Assembly (NCBI RefSeq): GCF_002847345.1
Contig: NZ_LXFV01000010.1
Span: 1-64,000, forward strand
Length of the DNA: 64,000 nt
From: Pectobacterium peruviense
Lineage (GTDB): Bacteria; Pseudomonadota; Gammaproteobacteria; Enterobacterales; Enterobacteriaceae
Direction: 5' to 3'
Part shown: positions 23,189 to 33,096 of the stretch, piece by piece
How the letters are laid out: every line of letters starts with the position of its first letter
How positions within the stretch are numbered: position 1 is the first letter of the stretch
Translations under genes and position numbers: made by a program
The notes under the pieces: generated by a model
Databases searched by the model: none
Seen by the model: the letters and a program-made list of their open reading frames with translations, nothing else
What the model was told of the DNA's origin: nothing

Positions 23189-24208
23189 ATGCATGACCAT
23201 TTTCGTCCGCTGAGCGGCGCCCATAATCCGCATCTGCAAACGCTATTGCCGCGCTTGATTCGCCGTCACGCGCAGTTCTCACCTGTCTGGCAAGCGCTCG
23301 AATTACCGGACGGTGATTTCGTCGATCTGGCGTGGAGCGAAGCGCCCGAACAGGCGAGGCATAAACCACGCGTAGTGTTGTTTCACGGATTGGAAGGCAG
23401 CTTTCATAGCCCCTACGCTCACGGCCTATTGCATGCCTGCAAACAGCGCGGCTGGCTGGCCGTTATCATGCATTTTCGCGGGTGCAGTGGGAAGCCCAAC
23501 CGGATGAAACGTATTTATCACTCCGGCGAAACCAGCGATGCCAGCTATTTCCTGCGCTGGATGCAAGAGACGCAGGGTGAGGCTCCTACCGCTGCCATCG
23601 GCGTTTCTCTCGGCGGCAACATGCTGGCCTATCTGCTCGGCCAGCAGGGTGAAGCCTGTTCCCTGTCCGCCGCGGTCATCGTTTCCGCACCATTGATGCT
23701 CGAACCTTGTAGCCGCCGGATGGAACAAGGTTTCTCCCGCGTCTATCAGCACTACCTGCTGCACCTGTTGAAACAAAATGCCAGCCGCAAGCTGGCAGCC
23801 TACCCAGACACATTGCCGATTCAGTTACCGCAGTTGAAGCGAATTCGCCAGCTACGGGAGTTTGATGATGTCATTACTTCACGCATCCACGGTTTTCGCG
23901 ATGCGGCCGACTATTACAAACGCTGTAGCGCCCTGCCGTTGTTGCCTCAGATTCGTAAACCGCTGCTGATCATCCACGCGAAGGACGATCCTTTCATGAC
24001 GTCCGAGGTCATTCCCGATCTGTCGCAGTTACCGTCTAATATTGAGTATCAGCTAACGGAACACGGTGGGCATGTCGGCTTCGTCGGTGGAACATTGCTG
24101 AAACCGGAAATGTGGCTGGAACATCGCATTCCCAATTGGCTTAGTCCATTTTTGGACCACGCCACTGGTTCTTTTTATTCAGAAACAATTTTTACTCAGG
24201 AAACATAG
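23189..24208 (+). CDS. yheT: Alpha/beta hydrolase YheT
   Basis: The 339-residue protein belongs to the AB-hydrolase 4 (YheT/ABHD1-3) family. The nucleophile is Ser140 in GVSLGGNML; the acid is in [10 protein letters not shown] and the histidine in [31 protein letters not shown] is the family hallmark. It is followed by yheU one base later and then prkB, the same order as in E. coli. Family members act as esterases in vitro, but the physiological substrate is not known. Confidence 0.94.
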   Translation: MHDHFRPLSGAHNPHLQTLLPRLIRRHAQFSPVWQALELPDGDFVDLAWSEAPEQARHKPRVVLFHGLEGSFHSPYAHGLLHACKQRGWLAVIMHFRGCSGKPNRMKRIYHSGETSDASYFLRWMQETQGEAPTAAIGVSLGGNMLAYLLGQQGEACSLSAAVIVSAPLMLEPCSRRMEQGFSRVYQHYLLHLLKQNASRKLAAYPDTLPIQLPQLKRIRQLREFDDVITSRIHGFRDAADYYKRCSALPLLPQIRKPLLIIHAKDDPFMTSEVIPDLSQLPSNIEYQLTEHGGHVGFVGGTLLKPEMWLEHRIPNWLSPFLDHATGSFYSETIFTQET

Positions 24209-24209
24209 C

Positions 24210-24446
24210 GTGATAATTCCCTGGCAACAGCTCGATCCAGAAACGCTGGATAACATCATCGAATCTTTCGTGCTGCGCGAAGGCACCGATTACGGCGAAC
24301 AGGAGCGCTCGCTGGCGCAGAAAGTCGAAGATATCCGTAGTCAGCTCCAATCCGGCGAAGTCGTTTTGGTGTGGTCTGAGTTACATGAAACGCTAAACAT
24401 TATGCCGCGCGGTCAGCTAAATGCCGGTGGACATGCCCCTTATTGA
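24210..24446 (+). CDS. yheU: YheU family protein
   Basis: This 78-residue acidic protein starts at a GTG ([20 protein letters not shown]) one base after yheT, preceded by AGGAAA. It contains the conserved [13 protein letters not shown] and [16 protein letters not shown]. The C-terminus is slightly longer than in E. coli (72 residues). The function is unknown; the overlap with yheT expression is inferred from spacing. Confidence 0.93.
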   Translation: MIIPWQQLDPETLDNIIESFVLREGTDYGEQERSLAQKVEDIRSQLQSGEVVLVWSELHETLNIMPRGQLNAGGHAPY

Positions 24447-24570
24447 GCATGGCGAAAGACGTGAAAGAACGCGTCAAACATGCTAACAATGGGAACAATT
24501 ACGTCATTTTTGAGAATGCGCGCAGGCTCTCAGTCTATGCGGGCATCGCGATCACGGAGTCACGCGCCTT

Positions 24571-25440
24571 ATGTCACATCAGCATCCGATTATTGCGGTT
24601 ACGGGCTCCAGCGGAGCGGGAACCACGACCACCAGTCTGGCCTTCCGTAAGATATTCCAACAGTTCGACCTACGCGCAGCCCAGTTGGAAGGTGACAGCT
24701 TTCACCGCTATACCCGCCCGGAAATGGATATGGCAATCCGCAAAGCGCGTGATTTAGGACGCCACATCAGCTACTTCGGCCCAGAAGCGAATGATTTCAG
24801 CCTGCTGGAACAGTCGTTTATTGAATATGGCCTACATGGGCGTGGTCAGACGCGTAAATACCTTCATACCTATGATGAAGCGATTCCCTATAACCAGGTT
24901 CCTGGGACGTTCACACCGTGGGAACCGATGCCGGAACCTACCGACATCCTATTCTATGAAGGACTGCACGGCGGCGTAGTCACCGAACAAAATGATGTGG
25001 CACAGCATGTCGATTTGCTCGTCGGCGTGGTGCCGATCGTCAACCTGGAGTGGATACAAAAGCTGATCCGTGACGTCAATGAGCGCGGCCACTCGCGTGA
25101 AGCGGTAATGGATTCCGTTGTCCGCTCCATGGAAGACTACATCACCTACATCACGCCGCAGTTCTCTCGCACCCATATCAACTTCCAGCGCGTACCCACC
25201 GTGGATACCTCCAACCCGTTTGCTGCCAAGTCTATCCCCTCACTGGATGAAAGCTTCGTCGTCATCCACTTTCAGGGATTGGATAATATTGATTATCCCT
25301 ATCTGCTCGCCATGTTGCAGGGCTCGTTTATCTCCCACATCAACACGTTGGTCGTTCCCGGCGGGAAAATGGGACTGGCTATGGAATTAATCATGGCACC
25401 GCTGGTGCAGCGGTTAATCGAAGGGAAAACGATAGAATAA
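24571..25440 (+). CDS. prkB: Phosphoribulokinase-like P-loop kinase PrkB
   Basis: The 289-residue protein is a phosphoribulokinase/uridine kinase-family member. The Walker A region is AVTGSSGAGTTTTSLAF near residue 9, with EGDSFHRYTRPEMD, FGPEANDF and the Walker B-like ILFYEGLHGG. Enterobacteria lack the Calvin cycle and the true substrate of PrkB is not established. It sits after yheT-yheU as in E. coli and ends at a hairpin terminator. Confidence 0.93.
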   Translation: MSHQHPIIAVTGSSGAGTTTTSLAFRKIFQQFDLRAAQLEGDSFHRYTRPEMDMAIRKARDLGRHISYFGPEANDFSLLEQSFIEYGLHGRGQTRKYLHTYDEAIPYNQVPGTFTPWEPMPEPTDILFYEGLHGGVVTEQNDVAQHVDLLVGVVPIVNLEWIQKLIRDVNERGHSREAVMDSVVRSMEDYITYITPQFSRTHINFQRVPTVDTSNPFAAKSIPSLDESFVVIHFQGLDNIDYPYLLAMLQGSFISHINTLVVPGGKMGLAMELIMAPLVQRLIEGKTIE

Positions 25441-25448
25441 GCATCGAG

Positions 25449-25492
25449 AAACACAGGGTGAGGCCTCCCTACGGGAACCTCCCCTGTGTTTC
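25449..25492 (+). terminator. Probable terminator of prkB
   Basis: An AACACAGGG/CCCTGTGTT stem with an additional inner GAGG/CCTC pairing lies just after the prkB stop. The T tract is short (TGTTTCCCC), so this is a weaker intrinsic terminator or mRNA 3' stabiliser. Confidence 0.55.
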
Positions 25493-25540
25493 CCCTAATA
25501 ACGGGCTTAAGTGACCAGAATTAGGGCTCAGAGAAAGGAA

Positions 25541-25948
25541 TTATGGCAGTACTCTAATTTCGTAGCTGTGTGTCACCTCAACGGCTTTACCCAGCATCAA
25601 TGCCACAGAGCAGTATTTTTCCGCTGACAGCTCGACGGCACGTTCGACGGCTTTATCGGTCAGCCCTTTCCCCGTCACGATAAAATGCAGATTGATATGG
25701 GTAAATAAGCGCGGTGCTTCAGACCGACGCTCTGAGGTTAATTTCACCTCGCAATCCGCCACATCATTACGGCCCTTTTGCAGAATCGATACCACATCAA
25801 TCGCGCTGCATCCCCCTACGGACATCAACACCATTTCCATCGGACTGGGCGCTTTATCGCCAGAATTACCGTCCATCAATACCTGATGTCCCGATGAGGA
25901 TTCGCCCAAAAACGTTAAGCCTTCAACCCATTTTACCCGAGCCTGCAT
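25541..25948 (-). CDS. yhfA: OsmC-family protein YhfA
   Basis: The 135-residue protein is an OsmC/Ohr-fold protein with the usual MVLMSVGGCSAIDVVSILQKGR containing the N-terminal helix cysteine. A second cysteine lies in ELSAEKYCSVALMLGK. Both fit the peroxidase-type pair of the family. It lies between prkB and crp, as in E. coli, and converges with prkB. The substrate of YhfA is not established. Confidence 0.93.
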   Translation of the reverse strand: MQARVKWVEGLTFLGESSSGHQVLMDGNSGDKAPSPMEMVLMSVGGCSAIDVVSILQKGRNDVADCEVKLTSERRSEAPRLFTHINLHFIVTGKGLTDKAVERAVELSAEKYCSVALMLGKAVEVTHSYEIRVLP

Positions 25949-26323
25949 GATGCCTCTCCACTAAAAATTTTTTGAAAATTTATACCGTTACTGTACAAAA
26001 ACCAGCGTTAATCAGAGCTTTGTCATGCTGAAGCGAGACAACACAAGACACATCCTTAAAGCTGTGTTAAAACGAAAATAGAATAGACCTTTTCTGGACA
26101 AACCCAGAAACGAAGAAGATGATGACGTAGCCAGAAATACCCAGCCACGTTTACGGTGCGGCAAGGCAGCAACCGAAAAACCAAGGGTACAGTGGTTCCA
26201 GTATATTCCCTGACGTCATTCTGCCTAGACTGAATTTTATTTTTTTTAGCAGTTAAACACGCCGTACAGGGAACTCTGACCCCTGTAATTTGCGCAGTGA
26301 ATTACAACAGAGGATGATAGCGA
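25949..26323. other. yhfA-crp intergenic region (crp leader)
   Basis: This 375-base non-coding gap must hold the divergent yhfA and crp promoters. A possible crp promoter is TTAAAG, 17 bases, TAGAAT (26056-26084), which would leave a leader of about 230 bases. A second candidate -10 (TAGACT, 26227) follows a TGACGTCA palindrome near 26210. I found no clear TGTGA-N6-TCACA site, although crp is autoregulated in E. coli. Confidence 0.4.
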
Positions 26324-26956
26324 ATGGTTCTCGGCAAACCGCAGACAGACCCAACTCTCGAATGGTTCCTTTCCCATTGTCATATTCACAAGTATCCATC
26401 GAAGAGCACGCTGATTCACCAAGGTGAAAAAGCAGAAACGCTTTACTACATCGTGAAAGGCTCTGTAGCAGTGCTAATCAAAGATGAAGAAGGCAAGGAA
26501 ATGATTCTTTCCTATCTCAATCAGGGCGATTTTATTGGTGAGCTCGGCCTGTTTGAAGAAGGTCAGGAACGCAGTGCCTGGGTTCGGGCAAAAACCGCCT
26601 GTGAAGTGGCTGAAATTTCCTATAAAAAATTCCGCCAGCTCATTCAGGTTAACCCGGATATCCTCATGCGCTTGTCTGCGCAAATGGCAAACAGACTTCA
26701 GGTTACTTCAGAAAAAGTCGGCAATCTCGCCTTCCTTGATGTGACTGGCCGTATCGCCCAAACCTTACTCAACCTGGCCAAACAACCTGATGCCATGACG
26801 CATCCAGATGGCATGCAAATTAAAATTACCCGTCAGGAAATTGGGCAAATCGTTGGCTGCTCGCGTGAAACCGTGGGCCGCATTCTGAAAATGTTAGAAG
26901 ACCAGAATCTGATCTCTGCGCACGGTAAAACGATCGTCGTTTACGGCACTCGCTAA
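26324..26956 (+). CDS. crp: Cyclic AMP receptor protein CRP
   Basis: CRP is the cAMP-dependent global regulator of catabolite control. The 210-residue sequence is nearly identical to E. coli CRP. The cyclic nucleotide domain includes [19 protein letters not shown], the cAMP-binding [18 protein letters not shown], and the long dimer helix. The helix-turn-helix is [21 protein letters not shown], with the DNA-contacting Arg, Glu and Arg in SRETVGR. In soft-rot bacteria CRP activates pel genes, and a pel cluster lies 3 kb away. Confidence 0.99.
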   Translation: MVLGKPQTDPTLEWFLSHCHIHKYPSKSTLIHQGEKAETLYYIVKGSVAVLIKDEEGKEMILSYLNQGDFIGELGLFEEGQERSAWVRAKTACEVAEISYKKFRQLIQVNPDILMRLSAQMANRLQVTSEKVGNLAFLDVTGRIAQTLLNLAKQPDAMTHPDGMQIKITRQEIGQIVGCSRETVGRILKMLEDQNLISAHGKTIVVYGTR

Positions 26957-26981
26957 ACCCTTGTCGCGGTACCCTACCAAT

Positions 26982-27017
26982 AAAAAAGCGTGAAGCCTCG
27001 GCCTCACGCTTTTTTTA
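26982..27017. terminator. Bidirectional terminator after crp
   Basis: The stem GCGTGAAGCC/GGCCTCACGC has one mismatch and a two-base loop, flanked by A6 and T7. It ends crp on the plus strand and can also end argD on the minus strand. Confidence 0.9.
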
Positions 27018-27110
27018 TGCCGAGCTTCCTGCTCGCCACCTAACGGGAAGTCGCAAGCGATGTTGAAAAACGTTCCCTACGTTTTTATCGCTGCGCTTTT
27101 GAGAGCGTAA

Positions 27111-28419
<1,309 letters not shown>

Positions 28420-28456
28420 TTAAATCGGCTATTGAAAAGAATAACTCTCTATATAG

Positions 28457-29032
28457 TTAAATTTTAAGGAAATTATCCAGAAGCTGATGCCCTTGCTGGC
28501 TAAGAATACTCTCGGGGTGAAACTGCACCCCCTCTAGTGGTAAGGAGCGATGGCGTATCCCCATAATCTCATCACGCTGCCCTTCATATTCGCTCCAGGC
28601 CGTGACCTCAAAGCAATCAGGTAGCGAAGTGGACTCAATAATGAGTGAATGATAGCGGGTGACCGTCAAAGGCTGAGCCAACCCGGTGAAAACCCCCGCA
28701 TCGCTGTGCGCAATCGCTGAGGTTTTACCGTGCATCACCTGCCGTGCCCGCACCACCCGCGCGCCGAACGCCTGCCCCATCGCCTGATGACCAAGACACA
28801 CACCCAGAATAGGCAATTTATCGGCAAAGTGACGAATAGCAGCCAGTGAAATGCCCGCTTCATCCGGCGTACAGGGACCCGGTGAAATGACCAATCGCTC
28901 AGGCGCAAGCTGCTCAATCTCACGCAGCGTCAGTTCATCATTACGCTTCACCACGACCTCTGCGCCAAGCTCACAAAAGTATTGGTAAAGGTTGTAGGTA
29001 AAGGAGTCGTAGTTATCAATAATCAGTAGCAT
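28457..29032 (-). CDS. pabA: Aminodeoxychorismate synthase glutaminase subunit
   Basis: PabA releases ammonia from glutamine for PabB to aminate chorismate in folate synthesis. The 191-residue class I glutamine amidotransferase starts [20 protein letters not shown]. It shows the oxyanion strand [12 protein letters not shown], the catalytic cysteine in [14 protein letters not shown] and the His-Glu of VQFHPESI. I chose the ATG at 29030-29032 to match the family; an in-frame ATG two codons upstream is possible. As in E. coli it precedes argD, but fic is absent and a pectate lyase cluster replaces the region toward ppiA. Confidence 0.95.
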   Translation of the reverse strand: MLLIIDNYDSFTYNLYQYFCELGAEVVVKRNDELTLREIEQLAPERLVISPGPCTPDEAGISLAAIRHFADKLPILGVCLGHQAMGQAFGARVVRARQVMHGKTSAIAHSDAGVFTGLAQPLTVTRYHSLIIESTSLPDCFEVTAWSEYEGQRDEIMGIRHRSLPLEGVQFHPESILSQQGHQLLDNFLKI

Positions 29033-29369
29033 AGTCATTGCACAGTTAGTCGGGAAAGCGGTACTAACATACATGAAATTCACATCAGGTACCCAGCCCT
29101 TGTCGCCAGCAAAGACAAAAGGCATGCCATCCCTATGCAATAAATTAGCACGATAATAATTATGACGATCACAAATGATTTATTTATACAAAAATCACTT
29201 TTATTAATAGGTAATATTTATTATTTATCTCTATAGAAAACTATTTTTCTGAAATCATTTTTAACAAAAAAAATAATAAACAAAAAACCCCCATGAATTA
29301 ATTAGAGTTTTTAGATTAGGCAGGTTAGTTCATGGGATTTATCTTTCTAACCAATATTTATCTTTAACT

Positions 29370-29385
29370 TTTGATGACGATCACA
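29370..29385 (+). promoter_or_regulatory. CRP-like site upstream of the first pel gene
   Basis: TTTGA-TGACGA-TCACA matches TGTGA-N6-TCACA at nine of ten positions. Its start is 344 bases before the ATG, almost the same as the equivalent site of the third pel gene (346 bases). Confidence 0.6.
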
Positions 29386-29627
29386 ATTGCTAATAAGCGA
29401 ATAAAACCCTAGAAATTAAACGGATGAAAAATAAAGAACAAAGTTTAAATAAAAAATACAAGACATTGATTTAAATGACTTTAAGTGGAAATTAGTTTCT
29501 ATTTAAAAGCAATAAACACAAATCCTCTCAGCTGTCCTCTGTTATTTAATTAATATATTTAACGCCCCATCTTGTTTTGTTTATTTTTTCTGTTAACACT
29601 TAGCTCGGCTTTATAGACAAACCTTAA

Positions 29628-29657
29628 TTTCATTTTTGTTGAAACAGCCATTTTATT
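29628..29657 (+). promoter_or_regulatory. Conserved palindrome and KdgR-box-like sequence of pelA
   Basis: The palindrome TTTCATTTTTGTTGAAA (29628-29644) is shared by all three tandem pel promoters at 80-90 bases before the ATG. Its right arm continues as GAAA-CAGCCA-TTTTATT, close to the described KdgR pattern GAAA-N6-TTTCA. Repression by KdgR is inferred from known pel biology; the match is imperfect. Confidence 0.5.
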
Positions 29658-29713
29658 ACACAGGGTGTGTAGTGATAAATACCCAAAAAATTCTATGTCA
29701 AGGAGAGTACACA

Positions 29714-30838
29714 ATGAAATACCTACTGCCTTCTGCAGCCGCTGGGCTGTTGCTGCTTGCTGCCCAACCGACAATGGCGGCAAATACGGGGGGTTATGCC
29801 ACCACTGACGGCGGCGATGTTTCCGGCGCTGTGAAAAAAACCGCACGCTCTCTGCAAGAGATCGTCGATATCATTGAGGCAGCGAAAAAGGATTCAAGTG
29901 GTAAAGCAGTCAAAGGTGGAGCCTACCCGCTCGTCATTACCTATAACGGTAATGAAGATGCACTAATCAAAGCGGCTGAAGCTAACATCTGTGGCCAATG
30001 GAGCAAAGATCCGCGTGGTGTAGAAATCAAAGAGTTCACCAAAGGGATCACTATCCTCGGTACTAATGGGTCTTCCGCTAACTTCGGCATCTGGGTGGTT
30101 AACTCTTCCAATGTTGTCGTACGTAACATGCGCTTCGGTTATATGCCGGGTGGCGCAAAAGATGGTGACGCTATCCGTATTGATAACTCACCGAACGTCT
30201 GGATCGACCACAATGAGATCTTCGCCAAGAACTTCGAATGCGCTGGTACACCAGACAACGACACCACTTTTGAATCGGCTGTCGATATCAAGAAAGCCTC
30301 AACCAACGTCACCGTGTCATACAACTATATTCATGGCGTGAAAAAGGTCGGTTTGAGCGGTTCAAGCAACACGGATACGGGTCGCAACCTGACTTACCAT
30401 CACAATATTTACAGCGATGTTAACTCACGTCTGCCACTGCAACGTGGTGGTCAGGTGCATGCTTATAACAACCTGTATGACGGCATCAAAAGTTCAGGCT
30501 TTAACGTCCGTCAGAAAGGGATCGCGCTGATCGAAAGCAACTGGTTCGAAAATGCCCTCAACCCTGTGACCGCACGTAATGACGACTCCAACTTCGGTAC
30601 CTGGGAACTGCGTAACAACAACATTACCAGCCCGTCTGATTTTGCTAAATACAACATCACCTGGGGTAAACCATCCACACCGCACATCAATGCGGATGAC
30701 TGGAAGAGCACCGGAAAATTCCCTGCCGTCCCGTATAGCTACTCCCCTGTTTCCGCACAGTGCGTGAAGGATAAACTGGCGAACTATGCTGGCGTAGGTA
30801 AAAACCAGGCAGTACTGACAGCAGCCAACTGTAAATAA
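29714..30838 (+). CDS. pelA: Pectate lyase, PL1 family (first tandem paralogue, PelA-like)
   Basis: This secreted enzyme cleaves polygalacturonate by calcium-dependent beta-elimination in plant cell walls. The 374-residue precursor has a 22-residue signal peptide (MKYLLPSAAAG...TMA, cleaved before ANTGG). Right-handed beta-helix motifs are visible: NVWIDHNEIFAKN and DTTFESAVDIK (calcium ligands), and NSRLPLQRGG with the catalytic arginine. Mature Pels leave through the type II system after Sec export. I chose the ATG at 29714 after AAGGAGA, not the longer open frame. Its own promoter and terminator suggest separate transcription. The symbol is assigned by order and may be permuted. Confidence 0.9.
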   Translation: MKYLLPSAAAGLLLLAAQPTMAANTGGYATTDGGDVSGAVKKTARSLQEIVDIIEAAKKDSSGKAVKGGAYPLVITYNGNEDALIKAAEANICGQWSKDPRGVEIKEFTKGITILGTNGSSANFGIWVVNSSNVVVRNMRFGYMPGGAKDGDAIRIDNSPNVWIDHNEIFAKNFECAGTPDNDTTFESAVDIKKASTNVTVSYNYIHGVKKVGLSGSSNTDTGRNLTYHHNIYSDVNSRLPLQRGGQVHAYNNLYDGIKSSGFNVRQKGIALIESNWFENALNPVTARNDDSNFGTWELRNNNITSPSDFAKYNITWGKPSTPHINADDWKSTGKFPAVPYSYSPVSAQCVKDKLANYAGVGKNQAVLTAANCK

Positions 30839-30848
30839 ATGCATTAAT

Positions 30849-30879
30849 CCCGGCGTATTCACTCTACGCCGGGTTCTTC
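30849..30879 (+). terminator. Terminator of the first pel gene
   Basis: The stem CCCGGCGTA/TACGCCGGG (30849-30857 and 30865-30873) is nine base pairs with a seven-base loop, followed by TTCTTCC, ten bases after the stop codon. Confidence 0.8.
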
Positions 30880-31376
30880 CTGAGCGAGTTCTTTGGGCTC
30901 GATCATTTTTTACGGCACATGGAGATGAATAATAATTATTTCTTAACAAACTAAAATTCAATGTAAAATTAACCCATACAAAAACAAAACTGAATGTGCC
31001 TGTGATATTATATTTTGACTTAAGATGAATTATTTACGTTAGTCTCAGCGCTCACCATCATAAAAGTAGCGATGTAAAATCATATAGATAAAGAAACCAG
31101 AATAAATCAATCATCCATTTAAATAATAACCTACTGATTTTCAATTACTTTAAAAGAATATCGTTTCCTATAAAATCCAAATCATCCAATCATCAGTATT
31201 ACAAAATGTTTCCACTGTAATACATTTAACATTTCACCCTTGAATTGAACTTATTTTTTGACCACACTCCCCTTGGTTTTTCATCAAAATTGATGATTCA
31301 TTTTTGTTGAAAAATGTGTGTCGGGCATATGGAGCGATAAATGCCCATGAAATTCTATTCCAAGGAGACAGTCATA
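30880..31376. other. pelA-pelB intergenic regulatory region
   Basis: About 500 bases of AT-rich DNA without a plausible gene. It carries the shared palindrome ATTCATTTTTGTTGAAAA near 31296-31312 and, only in this promoter, the adjacent perfect palindrome TCATCAA-AA-TTGATGA (31281-31296). A TCACC half-site near 31052 is at the place of the CRP-like sites of the other two genes but is degenerate. Confidence 0.6.
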
Positions 31377-32501
31377 ATGAAATACCTATTGCCTACGGCA
31401 GCCACTGGATTGTTATTACTCGCGGCTCAGCCAGCGATGGCAGCAAATACGGGCGGCTATGCCACCACAGATGGTGGAGAAGTTTCCGGCGCTGTGAAGA
31501 AAACCGCACGTTCTCTGCAAGAAATTGTGGATATTATTGAAGCTGCGAAAGTGGATTCAAAAGGCAAGAAAGTCAAAGGCGGTGCTTACCCGCTCATCAT
31601 CACCTATAACGGTAATGAAGATTCATTAATCAAAGCGGCTGAAAAGAATATTTGCGGCCAATGGAGTAAGGACGCTCGCGGCGTACAAATCAAAGAGTTC
31701 ACCAAAGGCATTACCATCCAAGGTACCAATGGTTCATCCGCCAACTTCGGTGTCTGGATCGTGAACTCCTCTGACGTCGTAGTACGTAATATGCGCTTCG
31801 GCTATATGCCAGGCGGTGCGCAAGACGGTGACGCCATTCGTGTTGATAACTCTCCAAACGTCTGGATTGACCACAACGAGATCTTTGCCAAGAACTTTGA
31901 GTGTAAAGGCACACCAGACAATGACACGACTTTTGAATCGGCCGTCGATATCAAAAAAGGGTCAACCAACGTCACGGTGTCATATAACTACATTCATGGC
32001 ATCAAGAAAGTCGGTCTGAGCGGCGCAAGCAATACGGATACGGGACGTAACCTGACTTACCATCACAATATTTACAGCGATGTTAACTCACGTCTGCCGC
32101 TGCAGCGTGGTGGTCTGGTTCACGCCTACAACAACCTGTATGACGGCATCACTGGCTCCGGCTTTAACGTCCGCCAGAAAGGGATTGCGCTGATCGAAAG
32201 CAACTGGTTCGAAAATGCGCTCAACCCAGTGACGGCACGTAACGACAGCTCCAACTTCGGTACTTGGGAGTTGCGTAACAACAACATCACAAAACCAGCG
32301 GACTTCTCCAAATACAACATCACCTGGGGTCGCCCTTCTACGCCTCACGTCAATGCTGATGATTGGAAAAGCACCGGCAAGTTCCCTTCCATTTCTTACA
32401 AATACTCTCCGGTTTCGGCGCAGTGTGTGAAGGATAAACTGGCAAACTACGCTGGCGTGGGTAAAAACCTGGCGGTACTGACAGCAGCTAACTGCAAATA
32501 A
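31377..32501 (+). CDS. pelB: Pectate lyase, PL1 family (second tandem paralogue, PelB-like)
   Basis: This 374-residue secreted endo-pectate lyase is a close paralogue of its two neighbours. The signal peptide MKYLLPTAATG...AMA differs by a single residue from the PelB leader commonly used for periplasmic export, which supports the name. The PL1 motifs NVWIDHNEIFAKN, DTTFESAVDIK and NSRLPLQRGG with the catalytic arginine are intact. The start at 31377 follows AAGGAGA. Its promoter lacks the strong CRP-like site of the other two copies and has an extra palindrome, so regulation may differ. A 50-base block is identical to pelA. Confidence 0.93.
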   Translation: MKYLLPTAATGLLLLAAQPAMAANTGGYATTDGGEVSGAVKKTARSLQEIVDIIEAAKVDSKGKKVKGGAYPLIITYNGNEDSLIKAAEKNICGQWSKDARGVQIKEFTKGITIQGTNGSSANFGVWIVNSSDVVVRNMRFGYMPGGAQDGDAIRVDNSPNVWIDHNEIFAKNFECKGTPDNDTTFESAVDIKKGSTNVTVSYNYIHGIKKVGLSGASNTDTGRNLTYHHNIYSDVNSRLPLQRGGLVHAYNNLYDGITGSGFNVRQKGIALIESNWFENALNPVTARNDSSNFGTWELRNNNITKPADFSKYNITWGRPSTPHVNADDWKSTGKFPSISYKYSPVSAQCVKDKLANYAGVGKNLAVLTAANCK

Positions 32502-32522
32502 ACGCGGTCTGATTTACCCTTG

Positions 32523-32551
32523 AGCGAGCTCTTAGAGCTCGCTTATTTTTT
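32523..32551 (+). terminator. Terminator of the second pel gene
   Basis: The stem AGCGAGCTC/GAGCTCGCT (32523-32531 and 32535-32543) has a three-base loop and is followed by TATTTTTTA. Confidence 0.88.
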
Positions 32552-32750
32552 ATGAGGACCGACAAATGAACATGAGTATGCATCCCAATAAAGAGGGAAT
32601 AAATTAAATATCATGCTAATTATTTTATGAGTTAATTATCTTTGTTATTGATGTAATCAAAAATAATTCACAACACGGGATTAATTAATAATTTGATCGG
32701 CGTCAATTATTTTTTGACATGGTCATCTCAATGAAGGATTTTACTTATTT

Positions 32751-32766
32751 CTTGATGGCGCTCACA
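32751..32766 (+). promoter_or_regulatory. CRP-like site upstream of the third pel gene
   Basis: CTTGA-TGGCGC-TCACA matches the CRP consensus TGTGA-N6-TCACA at eight of ten positions and starts 346 bases before the ATG, the same distance as in the first pel promoter. Confidence 0.5.
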
Positions 32767-33006
32767 TTTATCACCTTTATCAAAACTCTCCCAACGTAGA
32801 ATAACAAAACGAAATATAATTTTATTTTTCATAAAAACTCTGAATGCATCTATTTTAGAAAAAATGAAAAAAATATCATCATTTAAAATAGAGACTTATT
32901 AATCATCAGCATTCCCCTGCGTTATTCAGTCGATATATTTAATATCTAAATATTGAATTATTTTATTTTTATGATAACACTTAATCTGGGTTTCAATAAA
33001 CCTAGA

Positions 33007-33040
33007 TTTCATTTTTATTGAAACACCAAAATAATATAAT
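33007..33040 (+). promoter_or_regulatory. pelC promoter with conserved palindrome
   Basis: The palindrome TTTCATTTTTATTGAAA (33007-33023) overlaps a poor -35 (TTTTTA, 33012-33017), followed at 17 bases by a perfect TATAAT -10 (33035-33040). A strong -10 with a weak -35 fits an activator-dependent promoter, and a repressor on the palindrome would block it. Confidence 0.6.
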
Positions 33041-33096
33041 CTGGGTGATGTGGAACATTAATACCCAAAAAATTCTATTCCAAGGAGAGTACCCTA

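Larger units (their letters stand above)
29033..29713. other. AT-rich pabA-pelA intergenic region
   Basis: This 681-base gap has no plausible gene. It holds the pabA promoter side and the long regulatory region of the first pectate lyase gene. The motif ATGACGATCACAA occurs twice (about 29161 and 29374); the second forms a good CRP site. An inverted repeat CCCATGAA/TTCATGGG lies at 29290-29297 and 29329-29336. Confidence 0.7.
32552..33096. other. pelB-pelC intergenic regulatory region
   Basis: About 545 bases of very AT-rich DNA with no plausible gene. It contains the CRP-like site at 32751-32766 and the promoter at 33007-33040, both listed separately; I see nothing else definite. Confidence 0.65.

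Noticed and set aside
24443-24757. Open frame overlapping the yheU end and the start of prkB
   Set aside because: It shifts frame against the well-conserved prkB and has no family resemblance.
29161-29177. First ATGACGATCACAA copy as a second CRP site
   Set aside because: It has TCACA but the other half (AATTA) does not fit TGTGA, unlike the copy at 29370.
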